Origin: Aromatoleum toluclasticum ATCC 700605
GTDB taxonomy: Bacteria; Pseudomonadota; Gammaproteobacteria; Burkholderiales; Rhodocyclaceae
Direction of reading: 5' to 3'
DNA: 64,000 bases
Assembly (NCBI RefSeq): GCF_000378245.1
Contig: NZ_KB899493.1
Coordinates: 372,001-436,000 of the forward strand
The notes beneath the pieces are model-generated. The model had not been told where the DNA came from, searched no databases, and was given only the letters and a program-made list of their open reading frames with translations. The position numbers and the translations under genes are program-made. Below, one piece after another: positions 1-8,451 of the stretch (positions within the stretch are counted from its first letter, which is position 1; each line of letters starts with the position of its first letter).

Positions 1-302
1 GCCTTTTGCAGCACCGCCTCGTTGGTGGTGTTCTCCCACAGCACAAGCTCTTCGATGATCTTGAACAGGCGCTCGCGCTCCTCGTCCTGCGCCTTTTCGG
101 TCGGAAAGAGGTCGGGATGCGCCGAGGGGTCATCGACCATCTGTGCAAAAATCACCGCACGCGCCGCCGCCAGCGGCCGCCGCGCCCACCACAGGTGCAG
201 CGTGCTGGGGTGGCCGTGGCGAATCGACTTCTCGCGCGCCGCAGCCTTGTTGATGGCTTCGAGCGGCAGGGCGACTTCGATGAGCTTTTTCTTGTGCGTC
301 AT
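1..302 (-). CDS. DUF1156 DNA methyltransferase, N-terminal part only
   Basis: The gene runs off the left edge, leaving about 100 N-terminal residues. They read [19 protein letters not shown], then a conserved [19 protein letters not shown] block, which is the hallmark opening of DUF1156 proteins: large adenine-specific DNA methyltransferases with an inserted zinc-ribbon region. The start ATG overlaps the stop of the HNH gene by 4 bases, so the two are translationally coupled. In known loci this family sits with a DUF499 ATPase and a SNF2/DUF3883 helicase in putative antiphage systems. The matching helicase is at the other end of this array, so the methyltransferase would be expected to mark self DNA. 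The catalytic domain is outside the window and was not seen. Confidence 0.8.
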   Translation of the reverse strand, partial: MTHKKKLIEVALPLEAINKAAAREKSIRHGHPSTLHLWWARRPLAAARAVIFAQMVDDPSAHPDLFPTEKAQDEERERLFKIIEELVLWENTTNEAVLQK

Positions 303-925
303 GGTTCGAGAATGGCTTTGGACAGCGAGTAGTAGGGCTTCAGGCAACCGTCGGCATCGGGTTGGAGGTAATCCTGGCGCAGCCAAGCGACTATTTCCGG
401 GTCGCTTGCATCGCCGAGGGTATCGGTAAGCGTGCTGGCATGCTGCCTGCGCCGTTCATTGAGCCGCGGGCAGTCGAGACCCAGGTAGCCGATCAGATAA
501 TCGGCTTTGCCGTTGGCTGCCGTGGCTGGCTCAATCGCCCCGATCGGCAGGTAGCGGAACATGGAGCACGTTTGCGGATCGTGAGGCGCTGAAAACGCCT
601 GCGCGTCCCACACCCCATTCGGGTTCCGGTGCCGGTCATCCTTGAACCGGCCACAATGTTCTCCTTTGCCACCGTTGCAGGAAATGGCCAGATTGCTGTA
701 CTCGTAGATACGCGCGGGGCTATTTTCACGGGACGCCATGTGCTCAATGTGGCTCTCGCCCGGTGCAATGGTACTTTCGCAATAACAACACAAGCCCTGT
801 TGCTCCAGGCGCAGGCTCGCGTCGGTTTGGACGTGGCAGGGTGTACCGATGAACTTGCCCCAATCTTGATTAACAGGCTGGTGCCCGAGACAGGCCGGGG
901 CTGTGCTCCGTTGAATCGTCTTCAT
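299..925 (-). CDS. HNH endonuclease, PtuB-like (TIGR02646 type)
   Basis: A 208-residue HNH nuclease. A CCYCE motif (46-50) and later cysteines C83 and C91 suggest a structural zinc. The core HIEH (59-62), then N78 in YSNLAISC, gives the H-N-H metal finger. This layout is typical of TIGR02646 proteins, which are the PtuB partner of the PtuA ATPase in Septu defence and in retron Ec78. It overlaps the upstream ATPase gene and the downstream methyltransferase gene by 4 bases each. Expected role: DNA or RNA cleavage when the ATPase senses infection. The nuclease family is clear. Assignment to Septu rests on the pairing, and the target is unknown. Confidence 0.75.
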   Translation of the reverse strand: MKTIQRSTAPACLGHQPVNQDWGKFIGTPCHVQTDASLRLEQQGLCCYCESTIAPGESHIEHMASRENSPARIYEYSNLAISCNGGKGEHCGRFKDDRHRNPNGVWDAQAFSAPHDPQTCSMFRYLPIGAIEPATAANGKADYLIGYLGLDCPRLNERRRQHASTLTDTLGDASDPEIVAWLRQDYLQPDADGCLKPYYSLSKAILEP

Positions 926-2319
926 GCCGAAGCCCTCTTTGACAACACCTCGATCTGACGAATACGCAAGTCAGCCCGTTGCAGGGCGGGGTCGCTGCGG
1001 CCCAGTGCAGACTCCAGTTCCGAGCGCAGGGCCACGGCGGCGGCCGAAGCGTGTTGCCGTAATTCGACCAGTCCAAGGTAGGCATTGAGTTTGGCAACGG
1101 TTTCGATCTGCGGTGGGCGAGCATGGGTGCCAAAGACTTCAGCTAGAACCCGTGAGCTCTCGGCACCATAGGTACCGACATCCGCCGGCAAGGCTTCGAA
1201 CTGGTGATCGCCACCGAGCAAATGGAGATGCTCACGGCGAACGGTGGAGAGAACCGCCGGGCTGTGGGTCGAGACAATCAGTTGCGTGTTCGGAAAGGCT
1301 GCGCGCAGGCGCGGAATCACGGTCTGCTGCCAACGGGGATGCAGGTGTAATTCCACTTCGTCGATGAGCAGTATGCCGGGCGCCTCCAGTGGGTCCGACC
1401 AGTTCGGGTTGGCCTGCGCCAGACGACGGGCGAAATCGAGTGCGATGGCCAGCAGATTGCGATAGCCGTCGCTCAGTTGGGCGAGTTCCAATGTCTGGAT
1501 GGTGTCGCCGGCAAGGCGAATGTCCACCGTGAGGCGCGGCGGAGTGCCATCAAAATAAATCCGTTCCAGTCCGTCGATCATGACCGACAAGGCCTTTCGG
1601 ACAGCTCGGATATCCGCGTATGCCTGATTTTCTTTTGCATCGCTGCCAGGTTTGGCTCGCAGCTCGGAGTTTTCACGCAAATAAAACCATTGACACATCG
1701 ATGTGAAATTTGCGGCAGCATCGAGCGCGTCGGCAAAAGCCTTGTCCCGCGAAAAATCGAGCTTGAAGATGTCGCCCAGTTCGGGCGTGCCGCCCATGCG
1801 CCGAGTCGAACGGTAGTAGGCGACAACCGGCAGGGGAATCAGAGCCTGCGGCGCCTTGCCGATTTCACGCCACAGAGCCTGGACATAATGGTGCAGGTCG
1901 GATAGACGCTCCGAAGTGCTGTTGTTGTAGCCGAAGCGTGCTGGTGGCTGGAAGGTGATGTACTGAGACCATTCCAGTGCTGCGGGCTGCCCGCTCGGGG
2001 TTTGCCCGGTAAATCGGTCAACCGGGTAGTAATCGCTGGCGCTTAACTTGATCTGGACGAAGGATTTCGTGGATTCCTTGACCACTGATGTCATGTGAAT
2101 GTCGGATGGCAGCAGTGCGGCGTTTTGTGCCTTGCGCTGACGCTGACTGCCCGCGCCGTTTGCAGCAACCAGCTCAAAGAGCGCGATGGCCAAAGCGTCC
2201 AGGATGCTGCTCTTGCCGGCGCCGTTCGCACCGACGATGACGTTGATGTCGGGCTGCAATGTCACCGTAAGCGATTCGAAACAGCGGAAGTGTGTGATGT
2301 CGATTCTTGAGAGTTTCAT
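922..2319 (-). CDS. AAA/ABC-type ATPase, PtuA-like
   Basis: A 465-residue RecF/SMC-like ATPase. It opens MKLSRIDITHFRCF and has Walker A GANGAGKSS near residues 30-38. Further on are an LSDGYRN signature, a Walker B of ILLIDEVELHLHP, and an H-loop STHSP. There is no long coiled coil and no TOPRIM domain, so it fits PtuA rather than OLD nucleases. An upstream in-frame ATG exists, but the start at 2319 matches the family N-terminus and has AAAGG about 8 bases upstream. The HNH gene follows with a 4-base overlap. The pair is Septu-like, in which the ATPase controls the nuclease. A gap of 103 bases separates it from the PIN gene. Confidence 0.75.
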   Translation of the reverse strand: MKLSRIDITHFRCFESLTVTLQPDINVIVGANGAGKSSILDALAIALFELVAANGAGSQRQRKAQNAALLPSDIHMTSVVKESTKSFVQIKLSASDYYPVDRFTGQTPSGQPAALEWSQYITFQPPARFGYNNSTSERLSDLHHYVQALWREIGKAPQALIPLPVVAYYRSTRRMGGTPELGDIFKLDFSRDKAFADALDAAANFTSMCQWFYLRENSELRAKPGSDAKENQAYADIRAVRKALSVMIDGLERIYFDGTPPRLTVDIRLAGDTIQTLELAQLSDGYRNLLAIALDFARRLAQANPNWSDPLEAPGILLIDEVELHLHPRWQQTVIPRLRAAFPNTQLIVSTHSPAVLSTVRREHLHLLGGDHQFEALPADVGTYGAESSRVLAEVFGTHARPPQIETVAKLNAYLGLVELRQHASAAAVALRSELESALGRSDPALQRADLRIRQIEVLSKRASA

Positions 2320-2422
2320 CGGCATGCCTTTGTGCTTGCGACCGAACTCGGAGCATCGACGCCCCACCACAGGAATACATGAGGCGCCATTTGCACGACC
2401 GCGATACGGCGATTTTTGGCGG

Positions 2423-2980
2423 TCATGGGCAGGCTTGCAGCAATCTCTTGTTGGCCGTCAGCAGATCGATCCCGCCCATGGTCATATCGCTATCGTGGGT
2501 GAGCAGTTTCCAGCCGTTGAGCCGACAATTCTCGATCATCAGTGCGTCATTGAAATCGGCCGTACCGCTTTGCACGGCCACGAGCACCGTCGGCAGGTCG
2601 ATGCGAATGAGCGGAGTGTCGCATGCAGTGCTGGTTTTCAGAATTTGCTTCATCTCGGCGACTGCGGACTGAAGAATGCCCGCTGCGTCCGCCGACAGGC
2701 GAAAGTCCTTGAACTTTGGGTAGTGGGTTCTCCAGCACGCATCGTATTCGATGCGAATATAGCGATTGAGGTATTCGCTGAGAATCAAGGCATCGACGAT
2801 TGGCCTGGCTTTCGCCTGCAACAGACGGGAAAACACGCCGGAATAGGTTGCGGCCCACGACGGTGCAGGCTGCGCTGCGGGCGGCTGCAAGTAAAGCCAG
2901 ACGTTGGCGTCAATGAGGATGGGTTCGTCAGCCTGGAAACCGTAACTTGCAGCGGCACGCGCCTTATTCTTCGTCTGCAT
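2423..2980 (-). CDS. PIN-domain protein
   Basis: A 185-residue PIN-like protein. The acidic residues expected of the fold are visible: D24 in ILIDANVW, E69 in LSEYLNR, D145 (with D142) in DFNDALMIENC, and D163/D165 in THDSDM. PIN domains are Mg-dependent ribonucleases common in toxins. The start at 2980 was chosen because GGGAGG lies 6 bases upstream; a longer upstream reading has no such site. It overlaps the DUF4325 gene by 17 bases. No classical VapB antitoxin is adjacent, so if it is a toxin its control may come from the two proteins encoded just upstream. That is inference. Confidence 0.75.
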   Translation of the reverse strand: MQTKNKARAAASYGFQADEPILIDANVWLYLQPPAAQPAPSWAATYSGVFSRLLQAKARPIVDALILSEYLNRYIRIEYDACWRTHYPKFKDFRLSADAAGILQSAVAEMKQILKTSTACDTPLIRIDLPTVLVAVQSGTADFNDALMIENCRLNGWKLLTHDSDMTMGGIDLLTANKRLLQACP

Positions 2981-3326
2981 CGGTAACCTCCCGCCACGCC
3001 TGGTCGTAGGCCGCCCGGTTGGCGAAGTAGCGCCTGGCGTTTGCGATGGCGCGCTCCAGCATGGCGCGATCATCGTCGGAGATGTCACGGAAGGTGAGGT
3101 GCTCCTTCAGAAAGACTTCGTCATACTGCCCGCCGTACAGCTGTCCGATCGCGGCATTCAGAAACGCCGTGATCATGTTCTCCCGGTTGGCGAAAGACAG
3201 ATCGACAGCCCGGTCCGCCCTGAAGGCGGCGACGATCTTGTCAAAGACTTTCTGTCCGTCATCGCTCGATACCCATACTGGGCCGCCGACGATGTCGAAT
3301 ATTTTCAGCGTGATGTGATCGGCCAT
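2964..3326 (-). CDS. DUF4325 STAS-like protein
   Basis: A 120-residue protein that matches the DUF4325 (STAS-like) pattern. It opens MADHITLKIFDIVGGPVWVS, has a VDLSFAN strand followed by MITAFLNAAIGQLYG, and ends in a charged helix. Members are often encoded next to a GHKL-type ATP-binding protein, as here. By analogy with SpoIIAA/SpoIIAB-type switches the pair could bind each other under control of nucleotide or phosphorylation. The gene starts 15 bases after the ATPase gene stop and overlaps the PIN gene by 17 bases, so the three are made together. No function has been shown that I can name; the family call is fairly secure. Confidence 0.7.
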   Translation of the reverse strand: MADHITLKIFDIVGGPVWVSSDDGQKVFDKIVAAFRADRAVDLSFANRENMITAFLNAAIGQLYGGQYDEVFLKEHLTFRDISDDDRAMLERAIANARRYFANRAAYDQAWREVTDADEE

Positions 3327-3341
3327 GGTGGCGAGTCCTGT

Positions 3342-4214
3342 TCAATGTCCCGATTCGGCGTGCAGGCGGTAGCTGCCGGTGTCTGCTGTGTTGATCTCGA
3401 TGTTGATCACTGTGCCGGGGAAAGCGGTGTCGATGCGTGTGAGCGTTTCACCTTCCGGCCTTAGCTCCCAGTAGCCGCGATCCGATACGATCTGGATGCG
3501 TCCCTTGTTCATGGCGATGAATTCCCGGATCAGCTTAAGTCCGAGTCCGCCGGGCACGCTCCCCGTCTTGGTCGTATTGCCCTCCTGCAAGGCCCATTCG
3601 ATGGCCTTATCGGAGTTCATTTTCAGCCCGAGTTCCGTGTGAATTTTGCGACGGATGCCGATGCCAGCGTCAGCAACGCAGAAATCGAGGCGATGTTGTT
3701 GGGGGAAATACTGTCCACAGGCAAAGATACCCAGCTTGCTATCGGAGTGCATCGCGGCGTTGACAAATATTTCGAGGACGCTGTTCCTGAAACGTTCGGA
3801 CAGGGCCACCGACATGGTCGGCAATCCCTTGCCGCGCAGATGCTGGTTCAGATATGCGGCAAAATACCGGTCGTCGTCGGCGGAAAACCGCCGGTACGGA
3901 ATGGTCGTGCCATGCGTGTCATTCCTCTCGGGAAACCCGAATCCGACAAGAAACCGGTTCTTGGCGAGTATGGTTTCGACGCGTGGGTTAATGCCGCACA
4001 ACTTGAGCTCATTGAGGTTATCGACAGCATGCGCAAGAACGACGCCGAGCGGCGCACTCATGTTTGCGTCGAACCAGGTGCAGGCGGAAAAATCGACCTC
4101 GACGGTATCGAGAAAATAGCCTTGCAGAGCCGAGGAAAGTCTCGCGAGGCTCGCAAAACCCGACCGGCTGCTATGAATCTCCCCCACACAGACTTTCTTG
4201 GACTCGTTGTTCAT
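3342..4214 (-). CDS. GHKL-type ATP-binding protein with STAS-like N-terminus
   Basis: A 290-residue protein. Residues 35-90 (VEVDFSACTWFDANMS and on) resemble a STAS strand-helix region. Residues 140-235 carry GHKL/HATPase landmarks: N152 in EIFVNAAMHS, DAGIGI at 182-187, and GGLGLKLI at 222-229. There is no HisKA dimerisation domain or H-box, so it is not an ordinary sensor kinase. It is closer to anti-sigma-factor kinases or stand-alone GHKL ATPases. The start overlaps the MazF-like stop by 4 bases, and the DUF4325 gene follows. It is likely the ATP-dependent half of a two-protein switch; the target is unknown, but the adjacent PIN protein is an obvious candidate. Confidence 0.7.
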   Translation of the reverse strand: MNNESKKVCVGEIHSSRSGFASLARLSSALQGYFLDTVEVDFSACTWFDANMSAPLGVVLAHAVDNLNELKLCGINPRVETILAKNRFLVGFGFPERNDTHGTTIPYRRFSADDDRYFAAYLNQHLRGKGLPTMSVALSERFRNSVLEIFVNAAMHSDSKLGIFACGQYFPQQHRLDFCVADAGIGIRRKIHTELGLKMNSDKAIEWALQEGNTTKTGSVPGGLGLKLIREFIAMNKGRIQIVSDRGYWELRPEGETLTRIDTAFPGTVINIEINTADTGSYRLHAESGH

Positions 4215-4555
4215 GGCGCTATCCTGAATAGCTGCTTCAGTCCTTGCTCAACTACGACCTGGTCTGGCGAAGAAAGCACTCCCAACTCGCCGCGCACCAA
4301 GCGATGATCGAGCGTAAACAGCTTGAAGCGCACCACGGATGGCGCCGGCAAGCCCGCCGCGGTTAGATCGACAACGGGGCAATCAAGCGGCCACGGCGCA
4401 TTTTCCGCCGAGGTGATCATCGCCATCACGGAATGACCGGCCGGACTATTGAAGCTGGCGCCGGCGGAGAGCACCAGCGCAGGGCGGTTCTTGGTCGCGT
4501 TGCGGTCGGTGAATGGAAAGGGCACGCGCACCACGGTGAAGCGGTCAAAGCTCAC
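4211..4555 (-). CDS. MazF/PemK-family toxin-like protein
   Basis: A 114-residue protein opening VSFDRFTVVRVPFPFTDRN and KNRPALVLSA, the usual N-terminal pattern of MazF/PemK endoribonucleases. The GTG start at 4555 overlaps the antitoxin-like gene by 11 bases, which is normal for such pairs. A longer upstream reading in the same frame is only a shadow of the antitoxin gene. If active it would cut mRNA at short sites when the antitoxin is lost. Here it may serve either to addict the cell to the island or as an abortive-infection arm of the defence array. The catalytic residues were not checked individually. Confidence 0.75.
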   Translation of the reverse strand: MSFDRFTVVRVPFPFTDRNATKNRPALVLSAGASFNSPAGHSVMAMITSAENAPWPLDCPVVDLTAAGLPAPSVVRFKLFTLDHRLVRGELGVLSSPDQVVVEQGLKQLFRIAP

Positions 4556-4775
4556 GGTAGGCTTCCTCGTCGGCACTGCTGGCCCATTCCGACAGAGTGC
4601 CTTCGACCGCGCGCAGATACTCCAGATCGAGCGGCTGGACGCGCCTGACCGTCGCCGTGCCGTCCGCGCCGACTTCCCAGGCGATGAGGTCGCCTGGTGC
4701 AACGTGCAGCGCGGCGCGCACCTCCTGCGGGATGGTGGTTTGCCCTTTGGCGGTAATCTTGGCAACAGCGAGCAT
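4545..4775 (-). CDS. AbrB/MazE-family antitoxin-like protein
   Basis: A 76-residue protein with the SpoVT/AbrB swapped-hairpin signature near the N-terminus (AKITAKGQTTIPQEVRAALH), followed by a short acidic tail. Such proteins bind their own promoter and neutralise a MazF-type toxin through the C-terminal tail. The start at 4775 has GGAGAG directly upstream; another ATG 8 codons earlier lacks one. It begins 73 bases after the helicase stop, so the pair may also have its own promoter in that gap. The toxin-like gene overlaps its end. Confidence 0.8.
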   Translation of the reverse strand: MLAVAKITAKGQTTIPQEVRAALHVAPGDLIAWEVGADGTATVRRVQPLDLEYLRAVEGTLSEWASSADEEAYREL

Positions 4776-4848
4776 GGCGCTCTCCGGTAAGGATGGCATT
4801 ACATTCTTACTTTACTTCGACGCCGCAGGGGATTCAAGGCACATCGGG

Positions 4849-7800
4849 TCATCGCGGCGCTTCGGCTCGGGCAATCAGCTCGGCAAAGTCGTAATTGACG
4901 CTGGTAACGCCGAAATCCGGCTCGCGGCCGAAGGGCTGGCGCAGGTAATGCACCTTATGGTTCTGGTCGTCGAGGAATTCGACGATGGCGAGGATGAAGT
5001 CCTCGGGCTTGTTGAGCGAATAGAGAATCTCGTTGCGGGTGACGGTAATGGATTGCGCCCCCGACACACGTCCTTTCACTTCGACGAAGCGCAAGCGGCC
5101 GGTGCCGGGAATGCGGCTTTCGATGTCGTAGCCGAGCTTTTCGAATTCGCGATCCGTCGGGTCAAAGCCCAGCCCGCGTTCGATGTCCATGATGATGGAA
5201 CGCGCACGCGCCGCGCTGGCCTGGGTGTCGCCGGCCGAAAATATCGGCACTGGAGAGTCGGCGACAATGCACCCCATTTTCTGCAGGAGACCGGCCGGCA
5301 CGACCAGCAAGCCGCCGAGTACCACAGGTGGCAGCGGCGATATCTGCGCTTCCAGACGCAGGTCGTCGAGGCGTTTTTGCAGACGGGCCTGCAAGAGGTC
5401 GGCACGTTTACGGGCTTCGCCAGAGTTCAGTTTGGCGTTGGGTTTGCCGGCCTGCTCTTGCAGTTTGAGCTCTTCGGCGCGATGGTCCCAGTAGTTAATC
5501 TCCTTGGTGAGGCGATCCTTGACTGCCGCTTCGGTCTTGGCGATGAGCTCCAGCTTGCGGGACTTCACTTCGGCCAGGTGCTCCGGCACCACCTTGGCGA
5601 TGGCGTAGCCTTGGGCGGTTTTTTCAATGTCGCGGGTGATCCACTGGCATTCGGGTCGGGCGAGCAGCGCATCGATACCCGGCTCGCCCTCCGCCAGCGG
5701 ACGGAAGTCGAGATAGGGGGCGTAATGGACGTGGCGAGCACTCCCGGCTTCATCCATCTCGACGTACAACATACGCCTGGAGACGACACGGCGGTTCCCG
5801 TCGCGAGGGGTGCTGGCGTCCTGGATGGCGTGTTCGAGGTAGAACAGCACGCGCGGCTGCGTACCGAAATCACGATCATCGACAAGCACTGTGCCGCGCT
5901 TGAGCAGATCGCGGTTGCGTTCCAGCGTGAGGTCGATGACGGCATCGAGCAATGGATGGCCGGGGCAGACAAAGGCGGCCAGTGGCTGACCTTGCGGTGA
6001 GACGAGTTTTTTCTCGAAGGCGATACGCTCGTAGCGCGGCAGCACGGGCTCACCGATGCCGATGAGACGATCACGATTTCGCACCAATGCCGGCACATGG
6101 GTGATCTCGAAACGGCGCGCCTCACGTTGTTTGGCGCTGCCATTCAGCCGCTTGAAGGCTTCGAGGAAGAAGGACTCGATGTAATGCGGCTGCAGGCGCC
6201 GGGCGTCGGCGCGCTCCATATCCTCGCGGATGCGCTGCACGCAGGTGGCGTCCATGCTGTCATGGACCAGTTGCCGCTCGTCGAGCAAGGATTGCAGGTG
6301 TTCCGAGTCGAGCGCGGTATCGAGGACAGTGGTGAGATAGGCTTTGGTTTCCGGCAATTCACCATAGCGGATGGCATCGATGAGCAGATCGCGCAGGCTC
6401 ATGACCTTGCCATCAGATTCGAAAGCGAGCTTGCCCAGCACGTCGAAAACCTGCCCGCCGAGGGCCTGGCGAGCCTGCTCCAGCTTTTCGAGCAACTTGC
6501 GATAGACATCGCCTTCGCGGGTATCGTCGGCCACCAGATTCCACAGGTAACAGACTTCAGTCTGGCCAATCCGGTGAATTCGACCGAAACGCTGCTCCAG
6601 TCGGTTGGGGTTCCAGGGCAGGTCGTAATTGACCATCAAGTGAGCGCGCTGGAGGTTGATACCTTCGCCGGCGGCGTCGGTGGCCAGCAAGACCTGCACC
6701 GTGGGGTCGTGCTTGAAGGATTCCTGAACCTTGAGCCGTTCTTCGCGCCCCACCCCGCCGTGAATGAGGACCACAGCCTCCTTGCGGCCGAGGAACTTGG
6801 TGATGCGGTCTTCAAGATAGTTCAGCGTATCGCGATGCTCGGTGAATATGACAAGTTTCTGATGCGGTGATGACTTGTGTGGTGGAATCGGGCCAGACCC
6901 ATAGGGTGCGGCGGGTTCTTCCACGCGATGGCCCAGGCCCGCTGTGGTGAAAATCTCGCCGAGCAGGCTGGCGAGTTCGGTCCATTTGGTATCGGCGCCA
7001 CTGCGGCGTACTGCCAGAGCGTGGGCTTCCAGCGTCTTGAGGGTTTCGATCTCGATGCGCAGCTCCGCAATGGAGCGTGCGGCCGTGGCTTGGTCGAGAA
7101 TTTCTTCCTCGGCGGTCTCTACCTCATTGTCCGGGGCGTCTTCGAGATCATTTACATCTTCCGCGTCCAGCACAGGCACTGTGGTGACCATCGGGGCTGC
7201 AAGCTGCCCGGCGCGTTGCAACAGCTCCAGCTCGCGCAGGCGGGATTCGAGCCGTTCGCGGCGCCGGCGCAGCGACTGGTAGATCGCTTCGGGTGACGAG
7301 GCCAGGCGGCGTTGCAGGATGGTCAGTGCGAAGCCGACCGTGCCAGCTCGCTTGTCGTTCTCGAGCGCCTCGGCGCGGTTGAACTCGTTGCGAACATATT
7401 CAGTGACGGCCTTGTACAGTGCCTCCTCCTGGGGGGAGAGGTGGTAAGGCACGGTGTACGCAATGCGCTCGGGGAACAGCGGGGTGCCGTCGAACTTGCG
7501 CAGTTTTTCCTTGACCATGCGCCGCATCAGATCGGACACGTCGGCGGAATGCACACCGTCGCGGTACTTGCCCTCGAAGCGGTCACCATCGAGTAGAGCC
7601 ATGAAAAGCTGGAAATCCGCTTCCTTCCCGTTGTGCGGTGTAGCCGACATGAGCAGGAAATGACGAGTGAGACCCGACAGCAGTTGGCCGAGGTGGTAAC
7701 GCTTGGTGTATTTGGTTTCGCCACCAAAGACGGTGGCCGACATCTTGTGCGCTTCGTCGCAGACCACCAGATCCCAGCGGCAATCGGGCGCTTGCAGCTT

Positions 7801-8451
7801 CTGCTGTATCTCTTCGTTGCGCGAAAGCTTGTCGAGGCGGGCGATGACCAGTTTGGTTTCCATGAACCAGTTGCCGGTGCGTGCCGCTTCCAGCTTGTCG
7901 TTGGTGAGGATCTCGAACGGCAGGTGGAAGCGCCGGTAGAGCTCGTCCTGCCACTGCTCGGCCAGGCTGCCAGGGCAGACGATCAGGCAGCGTTGCAGGT
8001 CGCCGCGCGCGACCAGTTCCTTGATGAGCAGACCAGCCATGATGGTCTTCCCTGCGCCGGGATCGTCGGCCAGCAGAAAACGCAGTGGCTGGCGCGGCAG
8101 CATCGCTTCATAAACAGCAGTGATCTGGTGCGGCAGCGGCTCGACGACGGAGGTATGTACGGCCATCACGGGATCGAACAGGTGCGCGAGACGGATGCGC
8201 TGCGCCTCGGACACGAGCCGGAACAAGGCGCCATCGCCATCGAAACTCCACGGGCGGCCCTGCTCGACGATTTCGAGCGAGGGTTCGCTGTCCCGGTAAA
8301 GAAGCTGGTTTGCCACCTTGCCGTCGGCCGTTTTGTAGGTGAGCTCAAGGGCTTCGGAACCGAACCACTGCACATTGACGACAGTGACCAAGGCATCGGG
8401 CACGATCCCGCGCACAGCAGCACTGGGCTGGAGTTGTTCGAGTTTCATCAT
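4849..8451 (-). CDS. SNF2-type helicase with C-terminal DUF3883 domain (DrmD-like)
   Basis: A 1,200-residue superfamily 2 ATPase. Walker A (DDPGAGKT, 129-136) and DEAH (232-235) are clear. SATPHNG, a helicase-C domain with TDAAGEGINLQ, and a QRFGRIHRIGQ motif VI follow. The last ~130 residues form a DUF3883 region with FVEVKGR (1122-1128), an E-x-K pattern like PD-(D/E)xK nuclease folds. This build is seen in DISARM DrmD and in helicases of DUF1156-type loci. It heads the minus-strand array that ends with the DUF1156 gene. Likely role: translocating on or remodelling foreign DNA. MMKL offers two adjacent start codons; the ribosome site is weak. Confidence 0.85.
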   Translation of the reverse strand: MMKLEQLQPSAAVRGIVPDALVTVVNVQWFGSEALELTYKTADGKVANQLLYRDSEPSLEIVEQGRPWSFDGDGALFRLVSEAQRIRLAHLFDPVMAVHTSVVEPLPHQITAVYEAMLPRQPLRFLLADDPGAGKTIMAGLLIKELVARGDLQRCLIVCPGSLAEQWQDELYRRFHLPFEILTNDKLEAARTGNWFMETKLVIARLDKLSRNEEIQQKLQAPDCRWDLVVCDEAHKMSATVFGGETKYTKRYHLGQLLSGLTRHFLLMSATPHNGKEADFQLFMALLDGDRFEGKYRDGVHSADVSDLMRRMVKEKLRKFDGTPLFPERIAYTVPYHLSPQEEALYKAVTEYVRNEFNRAEALENDKRAGTVGFALTILQRRLASSPEAIYQSLRRRRERLESRLRELELLQRAGQLAAPMVTTVPVLDAEDVNDLEDAPDNEVETAEEEILDQATAARSIAELRIEIETLKTLEAHALAVRRSGADTKWTELASLLGEIFTTAGLGHRVEEPAAPYGSGPIPPHKSSPHQKLVIFTEHRDTLNYLEDRITKFLGRKEAVVLIHGGVGREERLKVQESFKHDPTVQVLLATDAAGEGINLQRAHLMVNYDLPWNPNRLEQRFGRIHRIGQTEVCYLWNLVADDTREGDVYRKLLEKLEQARQALGGQVFDVLGKLAFESDGKVMSLRDLLIDAIRYGELPETKAYLTTVLDTALDSEHLQSLLDERQLVHDSMDATCVQRIREDMERADARRLQPHYIESFFLEAFKRLNGSAKQREARRFEITHVPALVRNRDRLIGIGEPVLPRYERIAFEKKLVSPQGQPLAAFVCPGHPLLDAVIDLTLERNRDLLKRGTVLVDDRDFGTQPRVLFYLEHAIQDASTPRDGNRRVVSRRMLYVEMDEAGSARHVHYAPYLDFRPLAEGEPGIDALLARPECQWITRDIEKTAQGYAIAKVVPEHLAEVKSRKLELIAKTEAAVKDRLTKEINYWDHRAEELKLQEQAGKPNAKLNSGEARKRADLLQARLQKRLDDLRLEAQISPLPPVVLGGLLVVPAGLLQKMGCIVADSPVPIFSAGDTQASAARARSIIMDIERGLGFDPTDREFEKLGYDIESRIPGTGRLRFVEVKGRVSGAQSITVTRNEILYSLNKPEDFILAIVEFLDDQNHKVHYLRQPFGREPDFGVTSVNYDFAELIARAEAPR

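Noticed and set aside
3342-4214. Ordinary two-component sensor kinase
   Set aside because: No HisKA/H-box and no membrane or sensor domain; only the GHKL ATP-binding part is present.
4556-4765. N-terminal extension of the MazF-like protein
   Set aside because: It is an out-of-frame reading of the antitoxin-like gene, Arg/Ser-rich, without family similarity.
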